A stretch of DNA of 14,085 nt from Candidatus Merdimorpha stercoravium (GCA_018715295.1 DVLY01000103.1:1-14085); one strand, 5' to 3'; positions 7,671-14,085 are shown, numbered from the stretch's first letter. Notes: a model not told the origin generated them from the sequence alone. Translations and numbers: made by a program.

Positions 7671-8072
7671 GGGGTCGGTTTTTGGCTTTGACAGCAAGGT
7701 CGGCCGAGATGTAAGCACGTCGGGCTCACGAAGTACGGCCCGTTAATCCTGATCTTCGGAATACAACTGGCGAAAACAATTACGCTCTTGCTGCTTAATC
7801 CTTCCAGGAAGCATTAAGCCAACGTCCGCTCCAGGAGCGGAGGCGGGATGCCTCTCCGAAGCCACGTCCTGCGGCGTCGGGCAAAGGGGTACCGTAAAAG
7901 CGGGAACAAGCCTGCGGGAGTTCCGACCGCAGGACGGAAATTGCACCGGAACGTAAGCTGCGGACAAGGGTGTTTGCGACTATGCCGCGGCCTGACAACC
8001 TTTCACAAAATAAGCGTGTAGAAAGCATTGAGGTTGCTTGTTTGGACCCGGGTTCGACTCCCGGCGACTCCA
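7671..8072 (+). ncRNA. ssrA: tmRNA (transfer-messenger RNA)
   Basis: About 402 nt. It rescues ribosomes stalled on broken mRNAs by acting first as an alanyl-tRNA and then as a short mRNA that adds a degradation tag. The two ends form the tRNA-like acceptor stem: 5' GGGGTCG (7671-7677) pairs with CGACTCC (8065-8071, one G-U pair), with A8072 as discriminator; CCA is not encoded and must be added. A D-loop-like TTTGACAGC follows the 5' strand, and a T-arm CCGGGTTCGACTCCCGG precedes the 3' strand. An internal tag reading frame lies at 7769-7798. Downstream of it, hairpins such as TCCGCT/AGCGGA (7825-7841) fit the pseudoknot domain. Own promoter upstream and an intrinsic terminator directly after. 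It is the one-piece form, not the permuted two-piece form. Boundaries are inferred from acceptor pairing. Confidence 0.96.
7769..7798 (+). other. tmRNA tag reading frame GENNYALAA
   Basis: Resume codon GGC at 7769, then codons for Glu-Asn-Asn-Tyr-Ala-Leu-Ala-Ala and TAA at 7796-7798. With the alanine carried by the tRNA-like part, the added tag is A-GENNYALAA. The YALAA end is the usual ClpXP/ClpAP degradation signal, and the GE(T/N)NYALAA form is typical of Bacteroidales. Confidence 0.95.
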
Positions 8073-8073
8073 C

Positions 8074-8110
8074 AAATCCCGTTTCTCGGAGAGGGAAACG
8101 GGATTTTTTT
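8074..8110 (+). terminator. Intrinsic terminator of ssrA
   Basis: Inverted repeat ATCCCGTTTC (8076-8085) with GAAACGGGAT (8095-8104), a 9-nt loop, and a run of T to 8110. The A residues before the left arm can extend the stem with the T run. It starts right after the mature tmRNA 3' end. Confidence 0.9.
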
Positions 8111-8154
8111 GTTTCTCAAGAAAACCTTTGCCGCTTTTTTAACTTCCTCCGCCC

Positions 8155-8185
8155 TTGCGGGAAAATATCCCGCGCCGTATCTTGC
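8155..8185 (+). promoter_or_regulatory. Candidate promoter of the small secreted protein gene
   Basis: TTG at 8155-8157, a 20-bp spacer and TATCTTGC at 8178-8185, one base short of TAnnTTTG, 38 bp before the ATG. A 6-bp perfect dyad GCGGGA/TCCCGC (8157-8162 and 8168-8173) sits between the two boxes and could be a regulator site. The ssrA terminator upstream makes a separate promoter necessary. Confidence 0.5.
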
Positions 8186-8223
8186 ACGGAAAATCCTGCA
8201 TCAATACAAAACGACATACACCG

Positions 8224-8790
8224 ATGAAAAAAATTTTCCAACTGCTCCTGGTACTCTGCCTGCCGGCCGCAGCCCACGCCCAGTACTTCGAACTGACCCC
8301 CGATGGTTTTGTCAATGCTTCCGATCCGTCCAAAAAATACGTCGTGCTGGAGTTCCCGGACAATAACCAAAAGCAAGCCTACGACAAGGTCGACCAATAT
8401 TTCCAGTCTGCTACCGAAAAATCGTACGATGTGGTGCGCGTGCCCAACGACCGTATCTCGGCCACCGCAACTACCCCGATAACCGCCCAAGCGGGGATTT
8501 TTCCCCGTCCGTACGATACCCAGTACACGCTGACCATCCGTTTCAAGGACGGGAGGATACGCATCGACGGCCCCTCGATCGACCAAATGTCCGCCGAGGA
8601 CGGTAAACTGCGCCTGTATCCTACCGAACCGCAAAAAGGAGTGGATGGATATTTTATTTTCGGCAAAGACGGCAAAGTGAAGAACAACCCGGGAAAGGAA
8701 AACCTGGAACAGTTTTTCAACGATTTCGTCAATGAAATCATCGTCGTATTCAAAACAACAGATACTTCCGACGACGATGACGACTGGTGA
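8224..8790 (+). CDS. Secreted protein of unknown function with acidic DDDDDW tail
   Basis: 188 residues, not firmly recognised. The signal peptide is clear: MKK, a hydrophobic core IFQLLLVLCLP and cleavage after AHA at residue 19, giving a mature periplasmic or outer-membrane-associated protein; there is no lipobox cysteine. The mature part alternates short strands with one helix (KQAYDKVDQYFQSA, about 49-62), then a strand-rich block with RVPNDRISATATTP and YTLTIRFKDGRIRI, a TBP-like pattern that resembles DUF4468-type Bacteroidetes proteins. This resemblance is a suggestion from memory of the pattern only. A second amphipathic helix (ENLEQFFNDFVNEIIVVF) precedes the final TTDTSDDDDDW. The ATG at 8224 is preferred over an upstream in-frame GTG/TTG-type start because the signal peptide begins there and the candidate promoter lies just before it. 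It stands alone between two terminators and converges on the M16 peptidase. Confidence 0.85.
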   Translation: MKKIFQLLLVLCLPAAAHAQYFELTPDGFVNASDPSKKYVVLEFPDNNQKQAYDKVDQYFQSATEKSYDVVRVPNDRISATATTPITAQAGIFPRPYDTQYTLTIRFKDGRIRIDGPSIDQMSAEDGKLRLYPTEPQKGVDGYFIFGKDGKVKNNPGKENLEQFFNDFVNEIIVVFKTTDTSDDDDDW

Positions 8791-8842
8791 GCCATCCGGA
8801 GGCTCCTTGCTTCGAAATAAGACCGTACAAGCATTTGAAGAG

Positions 8843-8900
8843 CGTGCAAACGAAAAGCCCTCCGGCGGAAGATTCCGCCGGAGGGCTTTTCGTTTGCACG
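8843..8900. terminator. Bidirectional terminator: perfect 28-bp inverted repeat
   Basis: Arms 8843-8870 and 8873-8900 are exact reverse complements separated by only GA. The GC-rich core (GCCCTCCGGCGGAA and its complement) is flanked by AAAA on the left and TTTT on the right, so it works as a hairpin plus U-run on both strands. It lies 52 bp after the stop of the small secreted protein and 16 bp after the stop of the M16 gene, exactly where two convergent transcripts meet. Confidence 0.9.
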
Positions 8901-8916
8901 GATACCTGCCGAAGCC

Positions 8917-11721
8917 TTATTTCTCTTCAGGCAGGCAGAATATCGTTACACTGTTCTCGCGGTCGATGTATTTGCGGGCCGTATCGCGTATCTTCTGGGC
9001 GGAAAGCGCATCGATCCACTTCTTCTGATCGAGAATCTTATCTACCGGTTTGCCCAGTTCGTACTGCTGATCCAGTGCCGAGAGCCAGAAATTATTCTTT
9101 TCGATGTTCTCGGCCCACTGAACCAAGTTCTGAGCTTTCTGGTCGGCCACTTCCTTCTCGGTCGGTCCCTCGGTCAGGAGTTTGTCCAGTTCGGACAAAG
9201 CGCGCTGGCGCAGCGCCTCGTACATCTCCATGTTGGAGGCAAAGACGATGCGGAAGGCAGCTTCCCCGCGCGGAGTATAAGTAGCCTGGCCGATAGCTCC
9301 CGGGGAGTACGTACCGCCCATCTCCTCGCGCAGGGCGTTGATCAGGCGCATCATCAGGATACGGCCGAAGACCTGCAGGTCGAAAGCAGCCTGGGAATCG
9401 TACTCGACGTCTTTTTTCCAATAGATGTCCACCTGGGTTTTCTCATCAACCCCTTTGTGGAAGGTGGCCGAAACCGGGCCTTTCGGGTAGTCGAGGTTCA
9501 TGTCCTTGTACTGTTCCTTGACACCTTTGGCCGGCAGGGAAGCCAGGTAAGTCTCGACGAAAGGCTTGATCTGGTCGAGGGTAAAGCTGCCCACGAAGAA
9601 GAACGTAAAGTCGTCCGCTCCGGCGAAACGCTCGCGGTAGATCTGCTCGATGCGCGAGAGGTCCATCCGGTCGTACTGTTCGGGCAGGTAGAAAGCCGGC
9701 AGGGAACGCGGATTGCCGTTGCCCAGCAGTTCCTTTTTCTTGTACTGGAAATAGCTCTCCGGATCGTCCATTGCGTTGGCCACGCGGTCCTTCATGTTCT
9801 TTTTGTACACCTGGAAGTACTCCTGGGTAAAGTTCGGCGCGGTGAAATCCAAGTAGATAAGCTCGAAAGCCTCTTTCATGTCCTTCTGAACGAAACGCCC
9901 GCTCATCCCCTCGAAATAAGCGGCGATATACGGCATTACCGACACGTTCTTGCCGGCCAACAGCTTTTGCAGGTCGGTATCGCGGATGCCGTTTACACCA
10001 TCCAGAACGGCCGTAGCGTTGGAAATGTTGATGTCATCCTCGGCCGTGTAGAGCGAACGTCCACCCCGGCTGGTAGCCGAGAAGAGGATTTCGTCGTCCT
10101 TGAACGTAGTGGGCTTGAGCACCACCTTGGCACCGTTGGAGAGCGTCCATTCGGTTACGCCCACCTCGGCATACGATTTTTCCGAAACCACCCGTCCGGC
10201 CTGCGGAGCCTGCTCCATCAGCTGGGTAGCGGTCAGACCGTCTTCGTAGGGCTGGATCGTCTGGTCTTTTTCCACGGCATCGAATACCCCGACCAGTTCC
10301 TCGGCCGTGGGATAAGGCTGTCCCTCGGGGCCCAGGACGATGACCACGCGGTTGTCGTCGGTGATCAGGCTCTGGGACAAGGCATTCACCTGCTCCAGGG
10401 TAACGGTCGGCAGGGCAGCCTTGATCAGGTTGTACTCGAAAGCAATGCCGGGAATGGGCTCATGCTCCAGGAAAGCGCGGATGTACTCATCGACCCGGTT
10501 TTCGGACAGGGTCTTGTCGCGGTTGGCATAGCTCTGCTCGTAGCCGGCGAGCAGCATGGCCTTGGCACGCTCCAATTCGCTTTCCGTAAATCCGTAGCGC
10601 TGTGCGCGTTCCGTCTCGGTCAGCAAAGCCTTGAAGGCCTCCATCGAACCTCCGGGGGCACATACGGCCACGGCCATGAAAGCATCGGCCGGACGCAGCA
10701 GCGACGAATAACCCGCTCCGGCATACATGAACGGAGCACCCGGCTTCTGGGACATTTCGGTAAGGCGCTGGGAAAGCATCAGACCGTAGAGCGTCTTCAT
10801 GACCGAAGACACATAGTCGCCTTGTGTTTCGTCGATGCGGGAAGGGATCTTGAACATCACCTGCACCTGCGTGCCGGACATTTCCTTGTCGGTTACCACC
10901 ACGGCTTTCGAGTCGGCATGATGGGGGATCTGGATCTCCTGACGGATGGGAGCTTTTTTCGGGTTTTTGGCCTTACCGAAGTGCTCCTGGATGGATTTCT
11001 CGACCACAGCCGGGTCGATGTCGCCCACCACGATCAGTGCCATGTTGTCCGGGCGATACCAGGCGTGGTAAAAGTCGCGGATCGTCTGGTAGGGGAAGGT
11101 CTTGAGGATCTCTTCCTTACCGATGGGCAAACGGTCGGGATACTTGGAACCGTAGAGCAGCACGGGGAAGAATTTTTCGCGCATACGGTCCATCGCACCC
11201 TTGCCCAGGCGCCATTCCTCGAGGATCACGCCGCGTTCGTCGTCGATCTCCTGGTCTTCAAAAGCCAGGTGGAAGGCCCAGTTTTCCATGATGCGCATAC
11301 CCTCCTCGAATTTGTCGGAAGGGATGGGCAGCATGTACACCGTCTCGTCGAACGAAGTATAGGCATTCAGGTCATTACCGAAACGGATACCCATCGACTC
11401 GATCTGTTTGACCACGGAGTTGCCGGGGTAGTCCTTCGACCCGTTGAAGGCCATGTGCTCCACGAAGTGGGCCAGACCCTGCTGGTCGTCGTTCTCCAAT
11501 ACGCTGCCGGCATTGACCGCCAGGCGCAGTTCGACTTTGTTTTCCGGCAACTTGTTTTGCCGGATGTAGTACGTAAATCCGTTTTTGAGCTTGCCCACTT
11601 TCACGGCCGAATCCACCGGAAGCGGCGCCGAGGGGTCGTACTGGAACTCCTGGGCAAAAGCCGCGCTCCCGCCCCATACGAGCAGGACGGAAAGCAGCGC
11701 GATTTTTCGAAGAAAATTCAT
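8917..11721 (-). CDS. M16 (pitrilysin/insulinase) family zinc peptidase, PqqL-like
   Basis: 934 residues. A signal peptide (about 1-23: NFLRK, then IALLSVLLVWGG, cleavage near AFA/Q) sends it to the periplasm. The active N-terminal domain carries the inverted zinc motif H85-F-V-E88-H89 in GLAHFVEHMAFNG; the distal part is E162-x6-E169 in DDERGVILEEW, with Glu169 the likely third zinc ligand and Glu88 the catalytic base. Two-part layout as in other full-length M16A/B proteins: an active half (about 40-480) and a second half (about 510-930) with the same fold but no HxxEH. Such chambered enzymes degrade short peptides, and bacterial PqqL-like members are periplasmic. The substrate here is unknown. 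The ATG at 11721 is fixed by the signal peptide and the promoter box 38 bp upstream. It is 76 bp downstream of the CPBP gene on the same strand, but has its own -7 box, so the two need not be co-transcribed. Its 3' end is closed by the bidirectional terminator. Confidence 0.95.
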   Translation of the reverse strand: MNFLRKIALLSVLLVWGGSAAFAQEFQYDPSAPLPVDSAVKVGKLKNGFTYYIRQNKLPENKVELRLAVNAGSVLENDDQQGLAHFVEHMAFNGSKDYPGNSVVKQIESMGIRFGNDLNAYTSFDETVYMLPIPSDKFEEGMRIMENWAFHLAFEDQEIDDERGVILEEWRLGKGAMDRMREKFFPVLLYGSKYPDRLPIGKEEILKTFPYQTIRDFYHAWYRPDNMALIVVGDIDPAVVEKSIQEHFGKAKNPKKAPIRQEIQIPHHADSKAVVVTDKEMSGTQVQVMFKIPSRIDETQGDYVSSVMKTLYGLMLSQRLTEMSQKPGAPFMYAGAGYSSLLRPADAFMAVAVCAPGGSMEAFKALLTETERAQRYGFTESELERAKAMLLAGYEQSYANRDKTLSENRVDEYIRAFLEHEPIPGIAFEYNLIKAALPTVTLEQVNALSQSLITDDNRVVIVLGPEGQPYPTAEELVGVFDAVEKDQTIQPYEDGLTATQLMEQAPQAGRVVSEKSYAEVGVTEWTLSNGAKVVLKPTTFKDDEILFSATSRGGRSLYTAEDDINISNATAVLDGVNGIRDTDLQKLLAGKNVSVMPYIAAYFEGMSGRFVQKDMKEAFELIYLDFTAPNFTQEYFQVYKKNMKDRVANAMDDPESYFQYKKKELLGNGNPRSLPAFYLPEQYDRMDLSRIEQIYRERFAGADDFTFFFVGSFTLDQIKPFVETYLASLPAKGVKEQYKDMNLDYPKGPVSATFHKGVDEKTQVDIYWKKDVEYDSQAAFDLQVFGRILMMRLINALREEMGGTYSPGAIGQATYTPRGEAAFRIVFASNMEMYEALRQRALSELDKLLTEGPTEKEVADQKAQNLVQWAENIEKNNFWLSALDQQYELGKPVDKILDQKKWIDALSAQKIRDTARKYIDRENSVTIFCLPEEK

Positions 11722-11759
11722 GTCAGTTTGTGTTTTATGGATTTGTTTGTGTGATGATA

Positions 11760-11767
11760 CAAAGGTA
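11760..11767 (-). promoter_or_regulatory. -7 box for the M16 peptidase gene
   Basis: Minus-strand TACCTTTG, an exact TAnnTTTG match, 38 bp before the ATG and inside the 76-bp gap after the CPBP gene. No good -33 TTTG/TTG is seen at the expected 19-20 bp, so it may be weak or depend on read-through from the CPBP gene. Confidence 0.6.
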
Positions 11768-11797
11768 AAAGAATTCCGTCCGATTTTCTCGCCCCGA

Positions 11798-12745
11798 TCA
11801 AGGCATCTTGGGAAGCGAGAACGAGTCCAACACCGTCTTTTCCGGACGGACCACGCGTCCCCACAGGTTTACCTTGCCCCGGAACCCGTACCACGCGCGG
11901 CAGATGAGCACGAACACCACCCCGGCCACCGCCATTACCAGCGTATCGGTCCAGCCCACTTCGGGAGAAAGATCGCGGAACACGGCCGCCGTGTCGAATA
12001 CCATGCCGTTGCTGGTAACCAGCAGCGAACTCATCAGGTTGTTGGCAAAGTGCATCCCGGCCGCCAGTTCGATCCCGTCGTCCTTGATGGCGACAAAGCC
12101 CATGATGAGCCCCATCAGGACGTACTGCGGCATGGCGGTCCAGAAACCGAAGGTATCGATCTCCGGATTGGCCGAGTGCATCAGCCCGAAGAGCAGCGAA
12201 GTGGCCAGCAGGGCCGCCCAACGGTACCGGAACAGCAAGGCCGAACCCTGCATGAGGTATCCCCGGAACAGCACCTCTTCAAAACCCGTCTGGAACGGGA
12301 AGAGCACCAATCCCACCAGCAAGAGCGGGAAAAACTTCGACGGCTCGAAATTCAGCACCACGTCGGCATCCGTGAGGACCTGCTGGACCGTTACCAGGGT
12401 TACCAGAACACCCCATACCAAAAATCCGAACCCGAAACGGCGCACGTCCCAGCGCTTCCGTCCGGTGGTATAGTCCGTGAAACGTTTTTTCTGAAAAATT
12501 CTGGCAAACACCACCAGCGCCAACAGGCCTACCGCAAACGAAAGGAGCATCAAGGCCAGTCCCGCGGTGTCCCTCACTTGGGAGAGCGCCGCCGTATCCC
12601 CGGCCTGGACGGCATCCAGGTTGGTCATCATGGCATAAACAGCAAACGGGATACCTCCCACCTGCGCCAAGACAAACACCAGTACCAGCACCAGCAGGTA
12701 GAGGTACCACTTGTTTTTACCGATAAAGGATTTTTGCAGAAACAT
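11798..12745 (-). CDS. CPBP family intramembrane glutamic endopeptidase (CAAX protease-like)
   Basis: 315 residues with about eight hydrophobic segments, an inner-membrane protein. All CPBP (Abi, Rce1-like) active-site motifs are present: motif 1 Glu156-Glu157-x3-Arg161 (GFEEVLFRG), motif 2 F-x3-His190 (FGLMHSANP), and motif 3 His232-x3-Asn236 (GMHFANN). In eukaryotes this family cleaves prenylated CAAX proteins; bacterial members process membrane proteins or peptides and some give bacteriocin self-immunity, but most substrates, including this one, are unknown. The ATG at 12745 directly precedes the first membrane helix (WYLYLLVLVLVFVLAQVGG). It follows the XRE regulator on the same strand after 167 bp with no terminator or clear promoter in between, so both joint and separate transcription are possible. 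Confidence 0.93.
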   Translation of the reverse strand: MFLQKSFIGKNKWYLYLLVLVLVFVLAQVGGIPFAVYAMMTNLDAVQAGDTAALSQVRDTAGLALMLLSFAVGLLALVVFARIFQKKRFTDYTTGRKRWDVRRFGFGFLVWGVLVTLVTVQQVLTDADVVLNFEPSKFFPLLLVGLVLFPFQTGFEEVLFRGYLMQGSALLFRYRWAALLATSLLFGLMHSANPEIDTFGFWTAMPQYVLMGLIMGFVAIKDDGIELAAGMHFANNLMSSLLVTSNGMVFDTAAVFRDLSPEVGWTDTLVMAVAGVVFVLICRAWYGFRGKVNLWGRVVRPEKTVLDSFSLPKMP

Positions 12746-12881
12746 TTTTTTTCGATGGTTTTACTTATGGTTTTCTGTTGATTGCGATGATTTTTCCACG
12801 CCCGATTTTTTATCCTACCTCTGATCCGCACCCGGAAATCCAGCCCGGGGACATTCCTTTTTTCATTTCAGAGAAAATCGC

Positions 12882-12889
12882 TACTTTTG
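12882..12889 (+). promoter_or_regulatory. Promoter-like TACTTTTG box pointing antisense to the XRE gene
   Basis: Exact TAnnTTTG match on the plus strand, followed by GCGG, in the gap between the XRE and CPBP genes. Transcription from it would run antisense through the XRE and DUF2975 genes. There is no -33 element at the expected distance, so chance is a real possibility. Confidence 0.25.
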
Positions 12890-12912
12890 CGGAAAAATCG
12901 TACATTTTTTAC

Positions 12913-13140
12913 CTATTCTTCCTCCTCTTCCGGCGGGGAGGGCACATATTCCAGGATTTCCCCCACCTGGCAGTCCAAGGCCCGGCAGATGGCCGAAAGG
13001 GTGGAAAAACGGATGGCTTTCGCCTTGCCCGTCTTGAGGATGGACAGGTTGGCCGGAGTGATGTTTACCCGCTCGGCCAATTCGTTGAGGGACATCTTCC
13101 GCCGGGCCATTACCACGTCTATGTTTACGATGATCGCCAT
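12913..13140 (-). CDS. XRE/Cro-CI helix-turn-helix regulator, YozG type
   Basis: 75 residues, nearly all one DNA-binding domain: the opening MAIIVNIDVVMARRKMSLNE, HTH region about 18-40 (LNELAERVNITPANLSILKT), then KAKAIRFSTLSAICRALDC (40-57) and a short helix, ending in a run of five glutamates. This arrangement (about 70 residues, NLS-LK-GKAKAIRF, ICRALDCQVGEILEY) is characteristic of the small regulators encoded next to DUF2975 membrane proteins. Stop of the DUF2975 gene and start of this one are 13 bp apart on the same strand, so they form an operon. The likely role is transcriptional control of its own operon, possibly with the membrane protein acting as sensor or sequestering partner; this is inferred from the pairing. 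The acidic EEEEE tail is a mild oddity. Confidence 0.93.
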   Translation of the reverse strand: MAIIVNIDVVMARRKMSLNELAERVNITPANLSILKTGKAKAIRFSTLSAICRALDCQVGEILEYVPSPPEEEEE

Positions 13141-13153
13141 AGCCTTCCCTCCG

Positions 13154-13858
13154 TCATACCGTCAATTTCTGTTCTTCACTCATCCTGTACCCGATGTGGA
13201 ACACCTCGGCCAGGAACAGGATCACCACGCCGATGAACAGTTCCGGGATCGAATCCACAGGCACACCCGCATCCAGCACCCACTCGCCCTGGGGCGCATA
13301 CCGTTGCAGCATCTCGATGGAATTCAGGTGCATCAGGTACGTAGCTACATCGGAAAGGATCGTAGCCAGGAGCACCGCCCAGGCCAACCATTTCATGTAG
13401 CGGATCACCTTGTGGGAGAAAACCGTCCCGGCGCGCAAACTGCGCCGGATCGAACCCAGGATGAGAAACAGCAGGACGAAAACCGCGATCTGGCAGAACA
13501 GACCCAGGACCAGCAATACGTACGAAGACAGGACCTTCGGCGTGTAGACCTCCCGTGCATCCGTTCCCGAAACCAGCACGTTGTACGAATATACCCCGGG
13601 CGTGCAGACCTGTACCGTACTGTCGGGCGAGGTATAAACCGCCGTTTCCGGTCGGGAAAACAGCTCCCCGTTCATCACGTCGAAGTCCAGCACGGCAAAA
13701 ACAGGTTCCCCTTTCGAGGTGGACATTTCCACGCTCAGGTCCATCCCTTCGGCCGCCCCGCGGAAAAAACTCAGCGCATTGAGCAGCACCATGCCCACTA
13801 CCATCGCAAAAAGCCCTATGTACAGCCTGCGTACCCGTCTGATGTTTTGCTTTTCCAT
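13154..13858 (-). CDS. DUF2975 family four-helix membrane protein
   Basis: 234 residues. Four predicted membrane segments at about 11-32, 110-135, 152-176 and 205-224, with an approximately 75-residue extracytoplasmic, strand-rich region between the first two (EPVFAVLDFDVMNGELF, YTSPDSTVQVCTPG). The C-terminus LAEVFHIGYRMSEEQKLTV is the typical DUF2975 ending. Function is unknown; members are almost always paired with a small XRE regulator, as here, suggesting a membrane-based signal that adjusts the regulator. The ATG at 13858 is chosen because it opens a normal family N-terminus and a perfect promoter lies at 13926-13956; the frame is open to 14014, but that part covers the promoter and is AT-rich non-coding sequence. 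First gene of a two-gene operon with the XRE regulator; a CPBP protease follows further downstream. Confidence 0.9.
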   Translation of the reverse strand: MEKQNIRRVRRLYIGLFAMVVGMVLLNALSFFRGAAEGMDLSVEMSTSKGEPVFAVLDFDVMNGELFSRPETAVYTSPDSTVQVCTPGVYSYNVLVSGTDAREVYTPKVLSSYVLLVLGLFCQIAVFVLLFLILGSIRRSLRAGTVFSHKVIRYMKWLAWAVLLATILSDVATYLMHLNSIEMLQRYAPQGEWVLDAGVPVDSIPELFIGVVILFLAEVFHIGYRMSEEQKLTV

Positions 13859-13925
13859 CGTCTTGTCGGTTTCTTGTCTTCGATAGATGTGCGCTCCGGC
13901 CGATTCGCGGGCGTAAAGCACGGGA

Positions 13926-13956
13926 CAAAGATAAAGACGTATTTCTGAAAAACAAA
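13926..13956 (-). promoter_or_regulatory. Consensus promoter of the DUF2975-XRE operon
   Basis: On the minus strand TTTG (13956-13953), a 19-bp spacer and TATCTTTG (13933-13926) match the full Bacteroidetes consensus. It lies 67 bp before the ATG of the DUF2975 gene. Confidence 0.82.
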
Positions 13957-13957
13957 T

Positions 13958-13984
13958 AAAATTTATCGTTTTTCGATAAATTTT
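13958..13984. promoter_or_regulatory. 11-bp perfect dyad next to the promoter, candidate operator
   Basis: AAAATTTATCG (13958-13968) and CGATAAATTTT (13974-13984) are exact reverse complements around TTTTT. The repeat begins 2 bp upstream of the -33 box of the DUF2975-XRE operon, a place where a dimeric regulator could block or help the polymerase. The encoded XRE protein is the obvious candidate ligand, by inference. It could also be a weak terminator of a gene beyond the window, but the stem is AT-rich with few G-C pairs. Confidence 0.45.
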
Positions 13985-14002
13985 TATTGAAAGAAGAAAA
14001 TT

Positions 14003-14085
14003 GCCCGGGAGCATCTCCGCGACAACTTCGCCTCAAGGCAGACCTTGAGTGCAGTGCGGGCGGGTTTCCCGGGGGCAAAAGCCCC
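14003..14085. repeat. Structured inverted-repeat region at the window edge
   Basis: Nested dyads: an outer stem CCCGGGA (14004-14010) with TCCCGGG (14067-14073), extendable by TTGC/GCAA across a two-base bulge; an inner perfect hairpin CTCAAGG/CCTTGAG (14032-14038 and 14043-14049); and a last hairpin GGGGC-AAAA-GCCCC running to the window end. No gene is recognised. It could be a dispersed repeat, a structured RNA or the terminator region of a gene outside the window; the edge cuts it off. Confidence 0.4.

Noticed and set aside
9457..11754. 765-residue open frame on the plus strand
   Set aside because: Lies wholly antisense to the M16 peptidase, with a His/Val/Gly-rich shadow composition and no recognisable domain.
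12887..13948. 353-residue open frame on the plus strand beginning near the antisense -7 box
   Set aside because: Covers both the XRE and DUF2975 genes, which have clear family signatures on the other strand; the product is low-complexity and unrecognisable.
13859..14014. N-terminal extension of the DUF2975 protein
   Set aside because: The added part translates the promoter and dyad; the Met at 13858 gives the normal family N-terminus.

Overview
The window looks like a chromosomal segment of a Bacteroidales bacterium, plausibly Rikenellaceae/Alistipes-like (the genus is a guess). Three things support this. The base composition is fairly GC-rich. Promoters repeatedly match the Bacteroidetes form (TTTG or TTG, about 19-20 bp, then TAnnTTTG), without Shine-Dalgarno sequences. 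The tmRNA encodes the tag GENNYALAA. Nothing in the interior resembles a phage, transposon, CRISPR array or other mobile element, and most of the window is ordinary core chromosome.

Left part (1-5653), cell envelope: a divergent pair of units. On the minus strand, an LptD/OstA-like outer-membrane LPS-assembly protein (TTG start, 3218->483) is followed 26 bp later by a RidA-type enamine/imine deaminase (456->76). On the plus strand, a secreted zinc N-acetylmuramoyl-L-alanine amidase with a SPOR-like C-terminus (3411-4598) is followed by an MCE/MlaD-type lipid-transport protein (4667-5653, TTG start) with its own textbook promoter. Outer-membrane LPS assembly, peptidoglycan cleavage and inter-membrane lipid transport are thus side by side.

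Middle (5735-8790): a membrane-anchored Fe-S oxidoreductase (HdrC-like part joined to a CCG/HdrB-like part, one CCG half degenerate), then the ssrA tmRNA gene with a complete promoter and intrinsic terminator, then a small secreted protein of unknown function with a DDDDDW tail. The latter converges on an M16 peptidase, with a perfect 28-bp inverted repeat between them that should terminate transcription from both sides.

Right part (8917-13858), all minus strand: a DUF2975 four-helix membrane protein and a YozG-type XRE regulator form a two-gene operon behind a perfect promoter flanked by an 11-bp dyad. They are followed by a CPBP (CAAX-like) intramembrane protease and a large periplasmic M16 zinc peptidase with its own -7 box. 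The right edge (14003-14085) has a complex inverted-repeat structure with no gene assigned.

I found no clearly new system. The better leads are the DUF2975/XRE operon with its putative operator and nearby CPBP protease, the fused Fe-S protein with a cysteine-poor CCG domain, and the structured element at the right edge.
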